Notes under the pieces: generated by a model
What the model saw: the letters and a program-made list of their open reading frames with translations, nothing else
Databases searched by the model: none
Told to the model about the DNA's origin: nothing
Assembly (NCBI RefSeq): GCF_029504695.1
Contig: NZ_JAQFIN010000009.1
Location: 62,001 to 126,000, forward strand
DNA from: Parabacteroides sp. PF5-6
GTDB lineage: Bacteria; Bacteroidota; Bacteroidia; Bacteroidales; Tannerellaceae
Length of the DNA stretch: 64,000 nucleotides
Direction: 5' to 3'
In this document: positions 8,834-16,605 of the stretch, in pieces
Layout of the letters: each line of letters opens with the position of its first letter
Numbering within the stretch: the stretch's first letter is position 1
Made by a program: the position numbers and the translations under genes

Positions 8834-8875
8834 AAGAAGGGCAGTTTCCTAACCGAAAGTGCCCTTCTTTTTTTT
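8834..8875 (+). terminator. Intrinsic terminator after the S9 peptidase
   Basis: Arms aagaagggca (8834-8843) and tgcccttctt (8860-8869) form a perfect 10 bp stem followed by a T-run. Confidence 0.88.
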
Positions 8876-8876
8876 C

Positions 8877-9389
8877 TTACTCCAACGCTGTGATCAATAT
8901 TTTGATCGTTTGCATTGCCATAAACATCTTTCCGCTATCGGGGAGTTTGAGAAAGCCAAACAAGGTATAGAAGCGTTCCGCCTCTTCATCTAAAGGATCG
9001 ACCACCACACCAAAAGAACCAATCACTTCAGACACTTCATAACTTCTCTTCAGGGCATCAACCAACAAGATTGAACCGGTTCCCTGCCCCCGGAAACGTG
9101 TATCCACAGCCAGACGTCCCAACAGGGTTACCGGAATGGATGTATAAGACAAAGGCAATTTTTTCTTCCACTTCAGCGGAAGCGTATTCAATGGAATATG
9201 ATTGTTCGACAAGGTATAATAGCCCCGGATCAGCCCCGTTTCCCTATCTTCCCAGACAAAACAAGCGGATAATTTCCTTTTCATATCCTGCCCTGCCTGA
9301 TGACGGAGATAATGATCCAATATCTCTTTTCCGCAGGCGAACTCCTTCTTTTTGTGTTTCTTCGAAAGAAGTTCAATCGGTTGGTTCAT
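8877..9389 (-). CDS. GNAT acetyltransferase toxin (TacT/AtaT-like)
   Basis: A 170-residue GNAT protein. Toxins of this family acetylate the amino group of charged tRNAs and stop translation. The acetyl-CoA loop is visible as RFRGQGTGSILL after 'LLGRLAVD'. A Tyr in 'RFYTLFGF' near the end is in the position of the TacT catalytic Tyr. The N-terminal 'HKKKEFACGKEILDHYL' is typical of GNAT toxins that pair with DUF1778 proteins. It starts inside the antitoxin stop (4 bp overlap), so the two are translationally coupled with the antitoxin first. Confidence 0.9.
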   Translation of the reverse strand: MNQPIELLSKKHKKKEFACGKEILDHYLRHQAGQDMKRKLSACFVWEDRETGLIRGYYTLSNNHIPLNTLPLKWKKKLPLSYTSIPVTLLGRLAVDTRFRGQGTGSILLVDALKRSYEVSEVIGSFGVVVDPLDEEAERFYTLFGFLKLPDSGKMFMAMQTIKILITALE

Positions 9390-9667
9390 TGGGAGAATTG
9401 TGATTTATACTTAGCTGCTGCCTCACGTAACGCTTCATTTGGAGCCTGAGGATGGGTGATCGCATCGAAAAACAGTTTGCAGTCGCGCTCCGAGGCAAGG
9501 ACCTGCTCACGTTCCCGGACGATTTCTTTGGCTTTTTCCTGTACCGATTGCACGATGAAGTCCGTTAAGTTGCGGTAATCGCCCAACACGGCGGCTCTCT
9601 CAAAAAACAATTTCTGTTCTTTGGAAAGTCGGATATCAAATCGGGCCTGTTCTGTTGCTGTTGCCAT
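9386..9667 (-). CDS. DUF1778 ribbon-helix-helix antitoxin (TacA-like)
   Basis: A 93-residue antitoxin for the GNAT toxin. The N-terminus 'ARFDIRLSKEQKLFFERAAVLGDYRNLTDFIV' is the ribbon-helix-helix DNA-binding fold of DUF1778. The C-terminal part ('DCKLFFDAITHPQAPNEAL') is the region that wraps the toxin in characterised pairs. It probably represses its own promoter through the inverted repeat at 9694-9710. Confidence 0.92.
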   Translation of the reverse strand: MATATEQARFDIRLSKEQKLFFERAAVLGDYRNLTDFIVQSVQEKAKEIVREREQVLASERDCKLFFDAITHPQAPNEALREAAAKYKSQFSQ

Positions 9668-9687
9668 AGTTTATCTCTTTTACGACA

Positions 9688-9710
9688 CAAATATACGGAT
9701 ATTTTCCGTA
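9688..9710 (-). promoter_or_regulatory. Promoter and operator of the GNAT/DUF1778 pair
   Basis: On the minus strand TATATTTG (9695 to 9688) is a -7 box. An inverted repeat with 6 bp arms (tacgga, 9694-9699; tccgta, 9705-9710) abuts and overlaps it, a suitable operator for the ribbon-helix-helix antitoxin. Confidence 0.6.
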
Positions 9711-9756
9711 CGAAACAACAAACAAAATCTTTTCTGAGAAGCCTAATCCCGGTAAG

Positions 9757-9802
9757 CTTGCCTCTGTCTTTGGCTTTCACTTGCCTCTGTCTTCGGCTTT
9801 CA
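9757..9802 (+). repeat. Tandem 23 bp repeat joined to a promoter
   Basis: Two direct copies (9757-9779 and 9780-9802) of a unit beginning cttgcctctgtctt and ending ggctttca differ at one base. The second runs directly into the -7 box at 9804. The same unit, with the same spacing to a -7 box, forms the prfB promoter on the minus strand at 14249-14280. Confidence 0.85.
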
Positions 9803-9803
9803 C

Positions 9804-9811
9804 TATCTTTG
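9804..9811 (+). promoter_or_regulatory. -7 promoter box of the GH76 gene
   Basis: TATCTTTG directly follows the tandem repeat. A short frame (ATG at 9826, 11 codons, TAA at 9861) lies in the leader before the GH76 start at 9881 and may be a leader peptide or chance. Confidence 0.65.
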
Positions 9812-9880
9812 CAAATCTTAATAGGATGAAAAACATCGCCTACAAGCGATTATATCTATAAACAATTAATAAACTACTAC

Positions 9881-11065
9881 ATGAAAAAGATCTTATTATG
9901 TATGCTTGTTATTGGCTTTTCCCTTTCTGCGGGGGCGGCCGATAAAACGGCTCCCGACTGGGAGAAAATGGCTAACGGAATGACTCAGGCGCTGATCAGG
10001 CATTTCTGGGGCGCGAACTTCGAGGGGTATCCCGACCGTTATTATTTCAATTACGGCAGTGATCTGTCGAATATGACGACTAACCACTATTGGCCACAGG
10101 CGCACGCGATGGATGTGATTGTGGATGCCTACAAACGGACGGGCGAGAAGCAATATCTGAACCTTTACCCGCTGTGGTGGCGAGGAGCTCCGGCGTATAA
10201 CTTCTCCGGCAAAGAGATCGATCCGTGGTGGAACGAGTTCGTCGATGATATGGAGTGGATGGTATTGGCGCAGTTGCGGATGTACGAGACCACCCAGCGG
10301 GAAGAGTATTTCCTGAAGGCCAAGCAGATGTATAACGACTGGATCTGGCCGACCTGGGGACCGGAGAATGAAGAGCCCTGGAAAGGCGGGATCACCTGGA
10401 AAACGGATGTCAGCAAATCGAAAAACGCCTGCTCGAACGGTCCGGCCGCTCTTATCGCCGCCCGTATCTATCAGCTGTACGACGAGATTATCGCGCCGGG
10501 CAAGAAACCCAAACAGGCTTATTTAGACGAGGCGATAAAGATCTACGGCTGGCTGCGCGATCACCTGTACAACCCGGCAACCGGCGGGGTAGGCGACAAT
10601 ATGAACCGGCGGGGCGAGATCAGCTCGGCAATCTACACCTACAACCAGGGCACTTTCATCGGTGCAGCCCATGAACTCTATAAGATTACAGGGAATAAAC
10701 AATATCTCGCCGAAGCCGCTAACGCCGGCAATTACGTGATCGATCAGATGTCGAAAAACAAAGGCGTGCTTTCCGACGCGACCAGTGGCGACGGCGGCCT
10801 GTTCCACGGCATTTTCTTCCGTTACTTTGTGCGCCTGATCAACGAGCCCGATCTGGATCTGGCTACCCGCACGAAGTTCCATAAATACATCACCCATTGC
10901 GCGACCGTGATGGCGGAGAACGCGGTAAACCCGAATATCATGCTGTTCGACGGCCACTGGTGGCAGGCCCCTGCTTCCAGCGCGAATGTGCCGCTCACCC
11001 CGCACCTGTCGGGCTGTATGTTGATGGAGGCGATGTGCATCCTGGAACCTCTTCCCGGAAAGTAA
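9881..11065 (+). CDS. Glycoside hydrolase family 76 (alpha-1,6-mannanase type)
   Basis: A 394-residue secreted enzyme with a signal peptide ending near 'SLSAGAA'. GH76 enzymes cleave alpha-1,6-mannan backbones such as that of yeast mannan. The (alpha/alpha)6-barrel is recognised by 'NHYWPQAHAMDVIVDAYKRTG' and by the catalytic Asp pair D122-D123 in EFVDDMEW. Further family blocks are 'CSNGPAALIAARIYQ', 'YTYNQGTFIGAAHELY' and 'LFHGIFFRYFVRL'. No SusC/D pair or other hydrolase adjoins it, so it is an orphan enzyme and not part of a visible utilisation locus. Confidence 0.93.
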   Translation: MKKILLCMLVIGFSLSAGAADKTAPDWEKMANGMTQALIRHFWGANFEGYPDRYYFNYGSDLSNMTTNHYWPQAHAMDVIVDAYKRTGEKQYLNLYPLWWRGAPAYNFSGKEIDPWWNEFVDDMEWMVLAQLRMYETTQREEYFLKAKQMYNDWIWPTWGPENEEPWKGGITWKTDVSKSKNACSNGPAALIAARIYQLYDEIIAPGKKPKQAYLDEAIKIYGWLRDHLYNPATGGVGDNMNRRGEISSAIYTYNQGTFIGAAHELYKITGNKQYLAEAANAGNYVIDQMSKNKGVLSDATSGDGGLFHGIFFRYFVRLINEPDLDLATRTKFHKYITHCATVMAENAVNPNIMLFDGHWWQAPASSANVPLTPHLSGCMLMEAMCILEPLPGK

Positions 11066-11113
11066 ATCTTCACTTCTCAAACGATTTGAAACCCCGCCAA
11101 AACTCCATTTTTC

Positions 11114-11195
11114 AAACTACCGGTACTTTGCGCGCGAACTACTAATATTTTGTCACCAAACTACCGGTAGTTTGCGCGCAAACTACCGGTAGTTT
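11114..11195. repeat. Palindrome cassette B (4 units, 22 bp period)
   Basis: Units start at 11114, 11136, 11158 and 11180, 16 bp each, with 6 bp spacers (gcgcgc, gtcacc, gcgcgc). Units 3 and 4 are the perfect palindrome aaactaccggtagttt; units 1 and 2 are variants. The flanks and cassette match those of cassette F at 35550-35631 read on the other strand. Confidence 0.92.
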
Positions 11196-11396
11196 CTGAA
11201 GAGGATATTAACAATTCATTTTCAATGGCTTAGAAATCCGCGAAGTCCATTCGCATGGAAGGGAATGTGAAGGTGCAGGATAATATCAAATGGACATTCC
11301 TGGCTCCTCTTCTTGGATAAGAAGAGGGGGACCGCCGGCGTAGCCGGTGGTGGAGCAGTTTGATCTGCCCCACCATCGCAAGCGATGGTCCCGGGG

Positions 11397-11622
11397 CTGA
11401 CCCAAAAGTATAAGATATACTATCTCTGTGTCCTCGCCTGGTCAGGCGAGGGGGACCATCGCTTGCGATGGTGGAGTGGTTGTTTACATACATACCGTAC
11501 TGAAGTACAGATTCTTGACAGAAAAGACAACCACCCCACCGCTGCAAGCAGCGGTCCCCCCCGCCTGACCAGGCGGGGACACTTAGTTCGTATATCTGAT
11601 ACTTTTGAGTCAACCCCAGCCA
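11397..11622. repeat. Hairpin-rich inverted repeat with paired substitutions
   Basis: Two arms of about 90 bp (11397-11485 and 11525-11622) are imperfect reverse complements. Each contains two smaller hairpins: cctcgcct/aggcgagg with ccatcgc/gcgatgg in the left arm, and cccgcct/aggcggg with ccgctgc/gcagcgg in the right. The stems differ between arms by paired changes. A further half-copy of the same two-hairpin unit lies just upstream (11290-11395). Confidence 0.75.
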
Positions 11623-11693
11623 AGATAGTCCACTTGCTACCCCGGAAAATCTTCCAATTTCACAATATTTGAAACCCGCCAGCCCCCCTTTCC

Positions 11694-11775
11694 AAAACAT
11701 CGCACTTTGGGCGAAAAAACATCGCACTTTGGTTGAAAAAACATTGCGCTTTGGCCGACCAAAGTGCAATGTTTA
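11694..11775. repeat. Palindrome cassette C (4 units, 22 bp period)
   Basis: Units start at 11694, 11716, 11738 and 11760. Three read aaaacatygcrctttg and the fourth is the inverted form caaagtgcaatgttta. Spacers are 6 bp. It directly precedes element X copy 1; the equivalent at the other copy is cassette H. Confidence 0.9.
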
Positions 11776-11787
11776 TTTTGGGAAGGC

Positions 11788-12152
11788 TACACATAAAAGT
11801 TTTACAGCCCCCTTCCACCTTTCACCCGGTCGCCAGATCCCTGTATTGATCGGCGTTTCGGGTGAAAGCTTGGGGAAGATAAACTGGGATCATCCCGAAA
11901 ATCCGACTAACTCCCCAAGACAGGTGTATCAAAAGGAGGGAGTCCTCGAAAAAGGCCGGCAGGGTTTTCCAAAAGGCTGCCGGCCTTTTTTAAAGGGCTG
12001 CCGGAGTTTTAGAAAAGGCCGCCGGCCTTTTTCGGGAAGGTTTGTTGTTCATTTAAGGTATTCCTCGACCTTTCACCCGAAAGGCTGATCAATACAGGGA
12101 TCTGGCGACCGGGTGAAAGGTGAAGACCGGGGTAAAAACTTTTATGTGGTAG
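11788..12152. repeat. Element X copy 1: terminal-inverted-repeat element carrying a cassette
   Basis: About 364 bp. Both ends begin cacataaaagtttt and continue inward for about 80 bp as near-perfect reverse complements. Each end contains its own stem (tttcaccc with gggtgaaa) around a conserved loop that includes cagatccctgtattgatc. The centre holds palindrome cassette D (11949-12032). It carries no protein-coding potential. The right end overlaps the stop codon of the minus-strand gene 12142-13059. Copy 2 is at 41631-41994 in opposite orientation. Confidence 0.9.
11949..12032. repeat. Palindrome cassette D (4 units, 21 bp period)
   Basis: Four GC-rich units of the aaggcngccggcctt type have their anchors at 11954, 11975, 11996 and 12017, a strict 21 bp step. 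It lies in the centre of element X copy 1. Confidence 0.88.
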
Positions 12153-13059
12153 CTTTTGCAGAAAGAACAAACGCCAGCAGTTCTTCCGCTCCGGGCATTT
12201 GGAAGCGGTCGATCAGTTCGTGGAGGATGGTTTCGGATTGTTCGATCTCGTCGGTCATCATGCGGGCGATAGCCAGGTAATAGCGGGCGTGGGTCTGGAT
12301 CATATAGGTATTCTCTTCCTTTCCGGTATCCAGGTTTTGAATGACAGTGAGCTTTTCAATCCAAGGGGCGTAGGTCTCCGGATCACGAACGCCGCGTCCC
12401 TGCAAGTGCATCACGGCAGCGATACATTCATAAAGAAGGATCAGGGCATGGCCGGGATAATAGACCTGCGCGCGCTTGGCCAGCTCCTGGGTGTCCAGGT
12501 ATCTTCGCGCGCTGAAGAAACGGATCAGCCGTTTGATGAGCGCGTCCGAATCGAGGTAACTGGCCATATCCCATCGCTGGAAAACGGCCAGCCACTCTTT
12601 GGAGAAAGGAGGCAGGTCGTCCCATTCCTGCTGCACCGCCGTCAGCCCTTCCATAAAGAAACGGTCGGCCTGCAGCTGCTCATAGATCTCTTCACGAAAC
12701 AGAAACGGCGTCAAGGCATCGATATCCGCGCGGTCTTCCTCTTCCGCGTTGCAGAAGATGTATTTCAGAATGGCTTGATACCATAAGGTGGACAAGGGGT
12801 AGTTCTCCTCTTTTTCAAGCACTTCCAATACTTCCCGTATCGTTGCCAGGAGCGGATAATCCTCCGAAGGATCCACCGCTTCGATGGCGAAAAGGGGTTG
12901 CTGTCCGGGATCGAACCAGAAGCTCTGGTCGATCTCTCCTTCATACTCCACGTGAAAGAGGTATAACCGCTTATAAAGCGACTGTTTTGCCTCGACCGGC
13001 AGGCTGCTGCGGGCGATCGACTGTGTGCTCTCTACTAACAGATATTCAAGGTCATTCAT
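12142..13059 (-). CDS. Hypothetical protein, helical repeat-like
   Basis: A 305-residue protein I do not recognise. It is acidic, rich in Leu, Glu and Tyr and likely all-helical. Segments such as 'RYLDTQELAKRAQVYYPGHALILLYECIAAVMH' and 'ETILHELIDRF' resemble TPR-like helical pairs. There is no signal peptide or membrane segment. The start is set at the ATG at 13059, 11 bp after the prfB stop, because an earlier frame start at 13236 lies inside prfB. It is probably co-transcribed with prfB. The last codons and TAA stop fall inside the terminal repeat of element X, so its natural C-terminus may have been replaced. Confidence 0.75.
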   Translation of the reverse strand: MNDLEYLLVESTQSIARSSLPVEAKQSLYKRLYLFHVEYEGEIDQSFWFDPGQQPLFAIEAVDPSEDYPLLATIREVLEVLEKEENYPLSTLWYQAILKYIFCNAEEEDRADIDALTPFLFREEIYEQLQADRFFMEGLTAVQQEWDDLPPFSKEWLAVFQRWDMASYLDSDALIKRLIRFFSARRYLDTQELAKRAQVYYPGHALILLYECIAAVMHLQGRGVRDPETYAPWIEKLTVIQNLDTGKEENTYMIQTHARYYLAIARMMTDEIEQSETILHELIDRFQMPGAEELLAFVLSAKATT

Positions 13060-13070
13060 TGTGTAATAGA

Positions 13071-14196
13071 TTATTTCTCCGCCGTATCCGTGCCGGCAAA
13101 TTCCATCAGGTAAGCTTTGATAAAGCCATCGATCTTTCCGTCCATCACCCCGTTCACATCCGAGGTCTGGAAGTTGGTGCGGTGGTCTTTCACCCGGCGG
13201 TCGTCGAAGACATACGAGCGGATCTGCGATCCCCATTCGATCTTCTTCTTGCCAGCTTCCACCTTCTGCTGTTCTGCCAGACGACGCTGTAATTCCATAT
13301 CGTAGAGCATGGAACGCAACAGGCGCATCGCGTTCTCGCGGTTACCCAATTGGGAACGGCTCTCCGTATTCTCGATCAGGATCTCACGGGTCTCGCCCGT
13401 ATCCGGGTCTTTGTAGTTATACCGCAGGCGTACCCCCGTCTCTACCTTGTTCACGTTCTGCCCACCGGCGCCTCCCGAGCGGAAGGTATCCCAGGTGTAA
13501 TCCGACGGATTGATATCGATCTCGATCGTATCGTCTACCAACGGCGTGGCAAAGACAGAGGCAAAAGAAGTCATACGTTTACCTTGCGCATTGTAAGGCG
13601 AGACACGCACCAGGCGATGCACGCCATTCTCCCCCTTGAGGTAGCCGTAGGCATAGTCGCCTTCGATCTGCATGGTCACACTCTTGATGCCTGCTTCATC
13701 GCCTTCCTGCAGGGTGTTGATCGTTACCTTATAATTGTTCGATTCCGCCCAGCGCATATACATACGCATGAGCATCGACGCCCAGTCCTGGCTCTCCGTT
13801 CCACCGGCACCGGAGTTGATCTTCAGGATACAACTCATCTGGTCGGCTTCCTGCCGCAGCATATTTCGGAATTCGAGGTTCTCGATCAATTCCAAGGCGT
13901 TTTTATACGCCACATCCACCTCTTCTTCCGAGGCAATGCCTTCTTTGACATACTCATAGGCCAGCTCCACCTCTTCGGCAGCCGCTTTGACCTCTTTGTA
14001 GAGTTCAATCCACTTCTTGAGTTCTTTCACCACCTTCATCTGCGCTTCCGCCCGTGGGGCATCTTCCCAGAAGGTAGGGTCTTGGGTACGAAGTTCTTCT
14101 TCTTCTAACTGGATGGTCTTCCCATCGATGTCAAAGGAACCCCCTCAGCGCTTGCTCGCGCTCCAACACATTCTGTAGTTGGTCTGATGTAATCAT
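13071..14196 (-). CDS. prfB: Peptide chain release factor 2, with programmed +1 frameshift
   Basis: Releases finished chains at UGA and UAA stops. The gene is read in two frames. ATG at 14196 opens 21 codons (MITSDQLQNVLE...) ending at an in-frame TGA (14133-14131). The site reads AGG GGG TTC CTT TGA C, with the internal Shine-Dalgarno-like AGGGGG and slippery CTT of classical prfB autoregulation. Skipping base 14133 continues in the +1 frame for 353 codons, about 374 residues in all. The GGQ loop is present (SGGAGGQNVNK). The codon-reading tripeptide is SPY (VRVSPYNAQG) instead of SPF. A -7 box lies at 14249-14256. Confidence 0.96.
14131..14145 (-). promoter_or_regulatory. prfB: prfB programmed +1 frameshift site
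   Basis: The minus strand reads AGGGGGTTCCTTTGA. When RF2 is scarce, the ribosome pauses at TGA and slips from CTT to TTT, helped by AGGGGG pairing with 16S rRNA. This is the standard RF2 feedback loop; only the TTC codon differs from the E. coli TAT. Confidence 0.95.
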
Positions 14197-14248
14197 CTTC
14201 TTTTCTTTTTTAATTTGATATTCCGCATCCCTTTCCCGAAATGCCCGA

Positions 14249-14280
14249 CAAAGATAGTGAAAGTCGAACACAGAGGCAAG
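14249..14280 (-). promoter_or_regulatory. prfB promoter built from a repeat
   Basis: Read on the minus strand from 14280, it begins cttgcctctgtgttcg and ends ctttcactatctttg. It matches 9780-9811 at about 30 of 32 positions, including the -7 box TATCTTTG (14256 to 14249). A second, more diverged copy of the upstream part lies at 14342-14366. Confidence 0.75.
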
Positions 14281-14412
14281 CTTGCTTGACTATGTTGAGA
14301 CGCATCCTATCTTCGATTCCATTTATGGAATCAAAGATAAAGAAAGTCGAGTGCAGAAGCAAGCTTGCCTCAAAGATCACAAAAGCCGAGCGTAGAAGGG
14401 CATATCAAAAGG

Positions 14413-14443
14413 TTGCAAGTATCTATGCTTTTTCGTACTTTTG
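14413..14443 (+). promoter_or_regulatory. metG promoter
   Basis: A -7 box TACTTTTG (14436-14443) and an upstream TTG (14413-14415) at about 20 bp spacing fit the Bacteroidetes promoter. The ATG follows 25 bp later. Confidence 0.6.
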
Positions 14444-14468
14444 TAGGCTAAACTCAAGAAAATAAAGG

Positions 14469-16508
14469 ATGGAAAAGCAATTCAAAAGAACGCTGATAAC
14501 GACGGCTTTGCCGTATGCTAACGGGCCGGTACATATCGGTCACCTGGCCGGGGTGTATATTCCGGCGGATATTTACGCACGCTACCTTCGCCTGAAAGGG
14601 GAAGAGGTATTGTTGATCGGAGGCTCCGACGAACATGGAGTGCCTATCACGCTGCGGGCGAAAAAAGAAGGGGTGACGCCTCAGGATATCGTCGACCGTT
14701 ATCATTATATCATCAAGAAATCTTTTGAAGACCTGGGCATTACGTTCGATATCTATTCGCGGACAACCTCGGAGACGCACCGGCAGGTGGCTTCCGACTT
14801 TTTCCGTAAGCTCTATGATAAAGGGGAGTTTGTGGAGAAAACGTCGGAACAGTATTACGATGAAGAGGCCAAGCAATTCCTGGCCGACCGCTATATCACG
14901 GGTACCTGCCCGCATTGCAAGAATGAGAATGCCTATGGCGACCAGTGCGAAGCCTGTGGTACTTCGTTGAACGCGACCGATCTGATCAACCCCAAATCGG
15001 CCATCAGCGGAAGTGTGCCGGTGATGAAAGAGACCAAACATTGGTATCTGCCGTTGGACCGCTACGAACCTTTCCTGCGCCAGTGGATTCTGGAAGACCA
15101 TAAAGAATGGAAATCGAACGTGTACGGCCAGTGCAAAAGCTGGTTGGATATGGGCCTGCAGCCGCGTGCCGTGAGCCGCGACCTGGATTGGGGCATTCCC
15201 GTTCCGGTGGAAGGAGCGGAAGGCAAGGTGTTGTATGTCTGGTTCGACGCGCCGATCGGTTATATCTCCAACACGAAAGAATTGCTTCCCGATACCTGGG
15301 AGACGTGGTGGAAGGATCCGGAGACGAAAATGGTGCATTTCATCGGGAAAGACAATATCGTGTTCCATTGCATCGTGTTCCCCACTATGCTGAAGGCTGA
15401 AGGCACATTCAACCTGCCGGAGAACGTGCCGGCCAATGAATTCCTGAACCTTGAAGGCGATAAGATCTCTACGTCACGCAACTGGGCCGTTTGGTTGCAC
15501 GAGTACCTGGAAGAATTCCCCGGCAAACAGGATGTATTGCGTTATGCTTTGACCGCCAACGCGCCAGAGACGAAAGATAACGATTTTACCTGGAAAGATT
15601 TCCAGGCACGCAATAACAACGAACTGGTAGCCATCCTGGGGAACTTTGTGAACCGGGCATTGGTGTTGACCGCGAAGTATTTCGACGGCAAAGTGCCTGC
15701 GTTGAGCGAACTGACCGACTACGACAAAGAAACCTTAAAGGAGTTTGTCGATGTCAAAGCGAATGTGGAACGCCTGTTGGATACCTACCATTTCCGCGAC
15801 GCGCAGAAAGAAGCGATGACGCTGGCGCGTATCGGGAATAAGTACCTGGCGGATACCGAACCGTGGAAGCTGGCCAAGACCGATATGGAACGGGTCGCTA
15901 CGGTCCTGAATATCTCTCTGCAGATCACGGCGAACCTGGCGATTGCTTTCGAACCTTTCCTGCCGTTCAGTATGGAGAAACTGAACCGGATGCTGAATGT
16001 CGAACCCCTGGGCTGGGAGCGCTTGGGCGCGACCGATCTACTGGATGCCGGTCATGTGTTGGGCACGGCGGAACTATTGTTCGAAAAGATCGAAGACAGC
16101 GTCGTGGAGGCTCAGGTGCAGAAACTATTGGATACCAAGAAAGCCAACGAAGAGGCGAACTACAAAGCCAACCCGATCCGGCAGAACATTGAGTTCGACG
16201 ACTTCACCAAACTGGATATTCGTGTGGGAACGGTATTGGAATGCATCAAGGTGCCGAAAGCCGACAAACTGTTGCAGTTCCGCATCGACGACGGCCTGGA
16301 GAAACGCACAATCATCTCCGGCATCGCCCAATACTACCAACCGGAAGATCTCGTAGGCAAACAAGTCTGCTTCATCGCCAACCTGGCTCCCCGCAAACTG
16401 CGCGGCATCGTCTCGGAAGGCATGATCCTCTCGGCCGAGAACGCCGACGGCAGCCTGGCAGTCATCATGCCCCAGAAAGAGGTGAAGCCGGGCAGCGAAG
16501 TGAAATAA
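14469..16508 (+). CDS. metG: Methionyl-tRNA synthetase
   Basis: Charges tRNA-Met. This is a 679-residue class I enzyme. The HIGH motif is H22-IGH25 in [10 protein letters not shown]. The zinc site is CPHC...CEAC around residues 145-160. The KMSKS loop is K332-ISTS (GDKISTSRN). The C-terminal extension from about residue 575 ('[27 protein letters not shown]') is a Trbp111/EMAPII-like tRNA-binding domain, present in dimeric MetRS. It is divergent from prfB. Confidence 0.97.
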   Translation: MEKQFKRTLITTALPYANGPVHIGHLAGVYIPADIYARYLRLKGEEVLLIGGSDEHGVPITLRAKKEGVTPQDIVDRYHYIIKKSFEDLGITFDIYSRTTSETHRQVASDFFRKLYDKGEFVEKTSEQYYDEEAKQFLADRYITGTCPHCKNENAYGDQCEACGTSLNATDLINPKSAISGSVPVMKETKHWYLPLDRYEPFLRQWILEDHKEWKSNVYGQCKSWLDMGLQPRAVSRDLDWGIPVPVEGAEGKVLYVWFDAPIGYISNTKELLPDTWETWWKDPETKMVHFIGKDNIVFHCIVFPTMLKAEGTFNLPENVPANEFLNLEGDKISTSRNWAVWLHEYLEEFPGKQDVLRYALTANAPETKDNDFTWKDFQARNNNELVAILGNFVNRALVLTAKYFDGKVPALSELTDYDKETLKEFVDVKANVERLLDTYHFRDAQKEAMTLARIGNKYLADTEPWKLAKTDMERVATVLNISLQITANLAIAFEPFLPFSMEKLNRMLNVEPLGWERLGATDLLDAGHVLGTAELLFEKIEDSVVEAQVQKLLDTKKANEEANYKANPIRQNIEFDDFTKLDIRVGTVLECIKVPKADKLLQFRIDDGLEKRTIISGIAQYYQPEDLVGKQVCFIANLAPRKLRGIVSEGMILSAENADGSLAVIMPQKEVKPGSEVK

Positions 16509-16605
16509 ATAGGGACAGTTGACGTTTAATGATTAACGGTTAATGGGCAGGCATTGAACTGTTCTGTTTAGCGTTCATCATTAAACGTTTATTGTTTATG
16601 ATATT

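Larger units (their letters stand above)
11066..12141. other. Repeat island 1 (no gene seen)
   Basis: This 1.08 kb gap between the convergent GH76 and hypothetical genes holds, in order, a B-type module (11070-11280) with palindrome cassette B, a hairpin-rich inverted repeat (11290-11622), cassette C, and the terminal-inverted-repeat element X with cassette D. The open frames here have no recognisable protein signal, so I call none. Copies of the same modules occur in opposite orientation at 35.5-35.7 and 41.6-42.1 kb. Confidence 0.85.

Noticed and set aside
11230-12088. Frames of 139-179 codons on both strands of repeat island 1
   Set aside because: They run through inverted repeats and palindrome cassettes, have low-complexity basic products and match nothing recognisable.
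14039-14196. prfB as a frameshifted pseudogene
   Set aside because: The break lies exactly at the known RF2 programmed site with AGGGGG and CTT TGA C, and both parts are intact.
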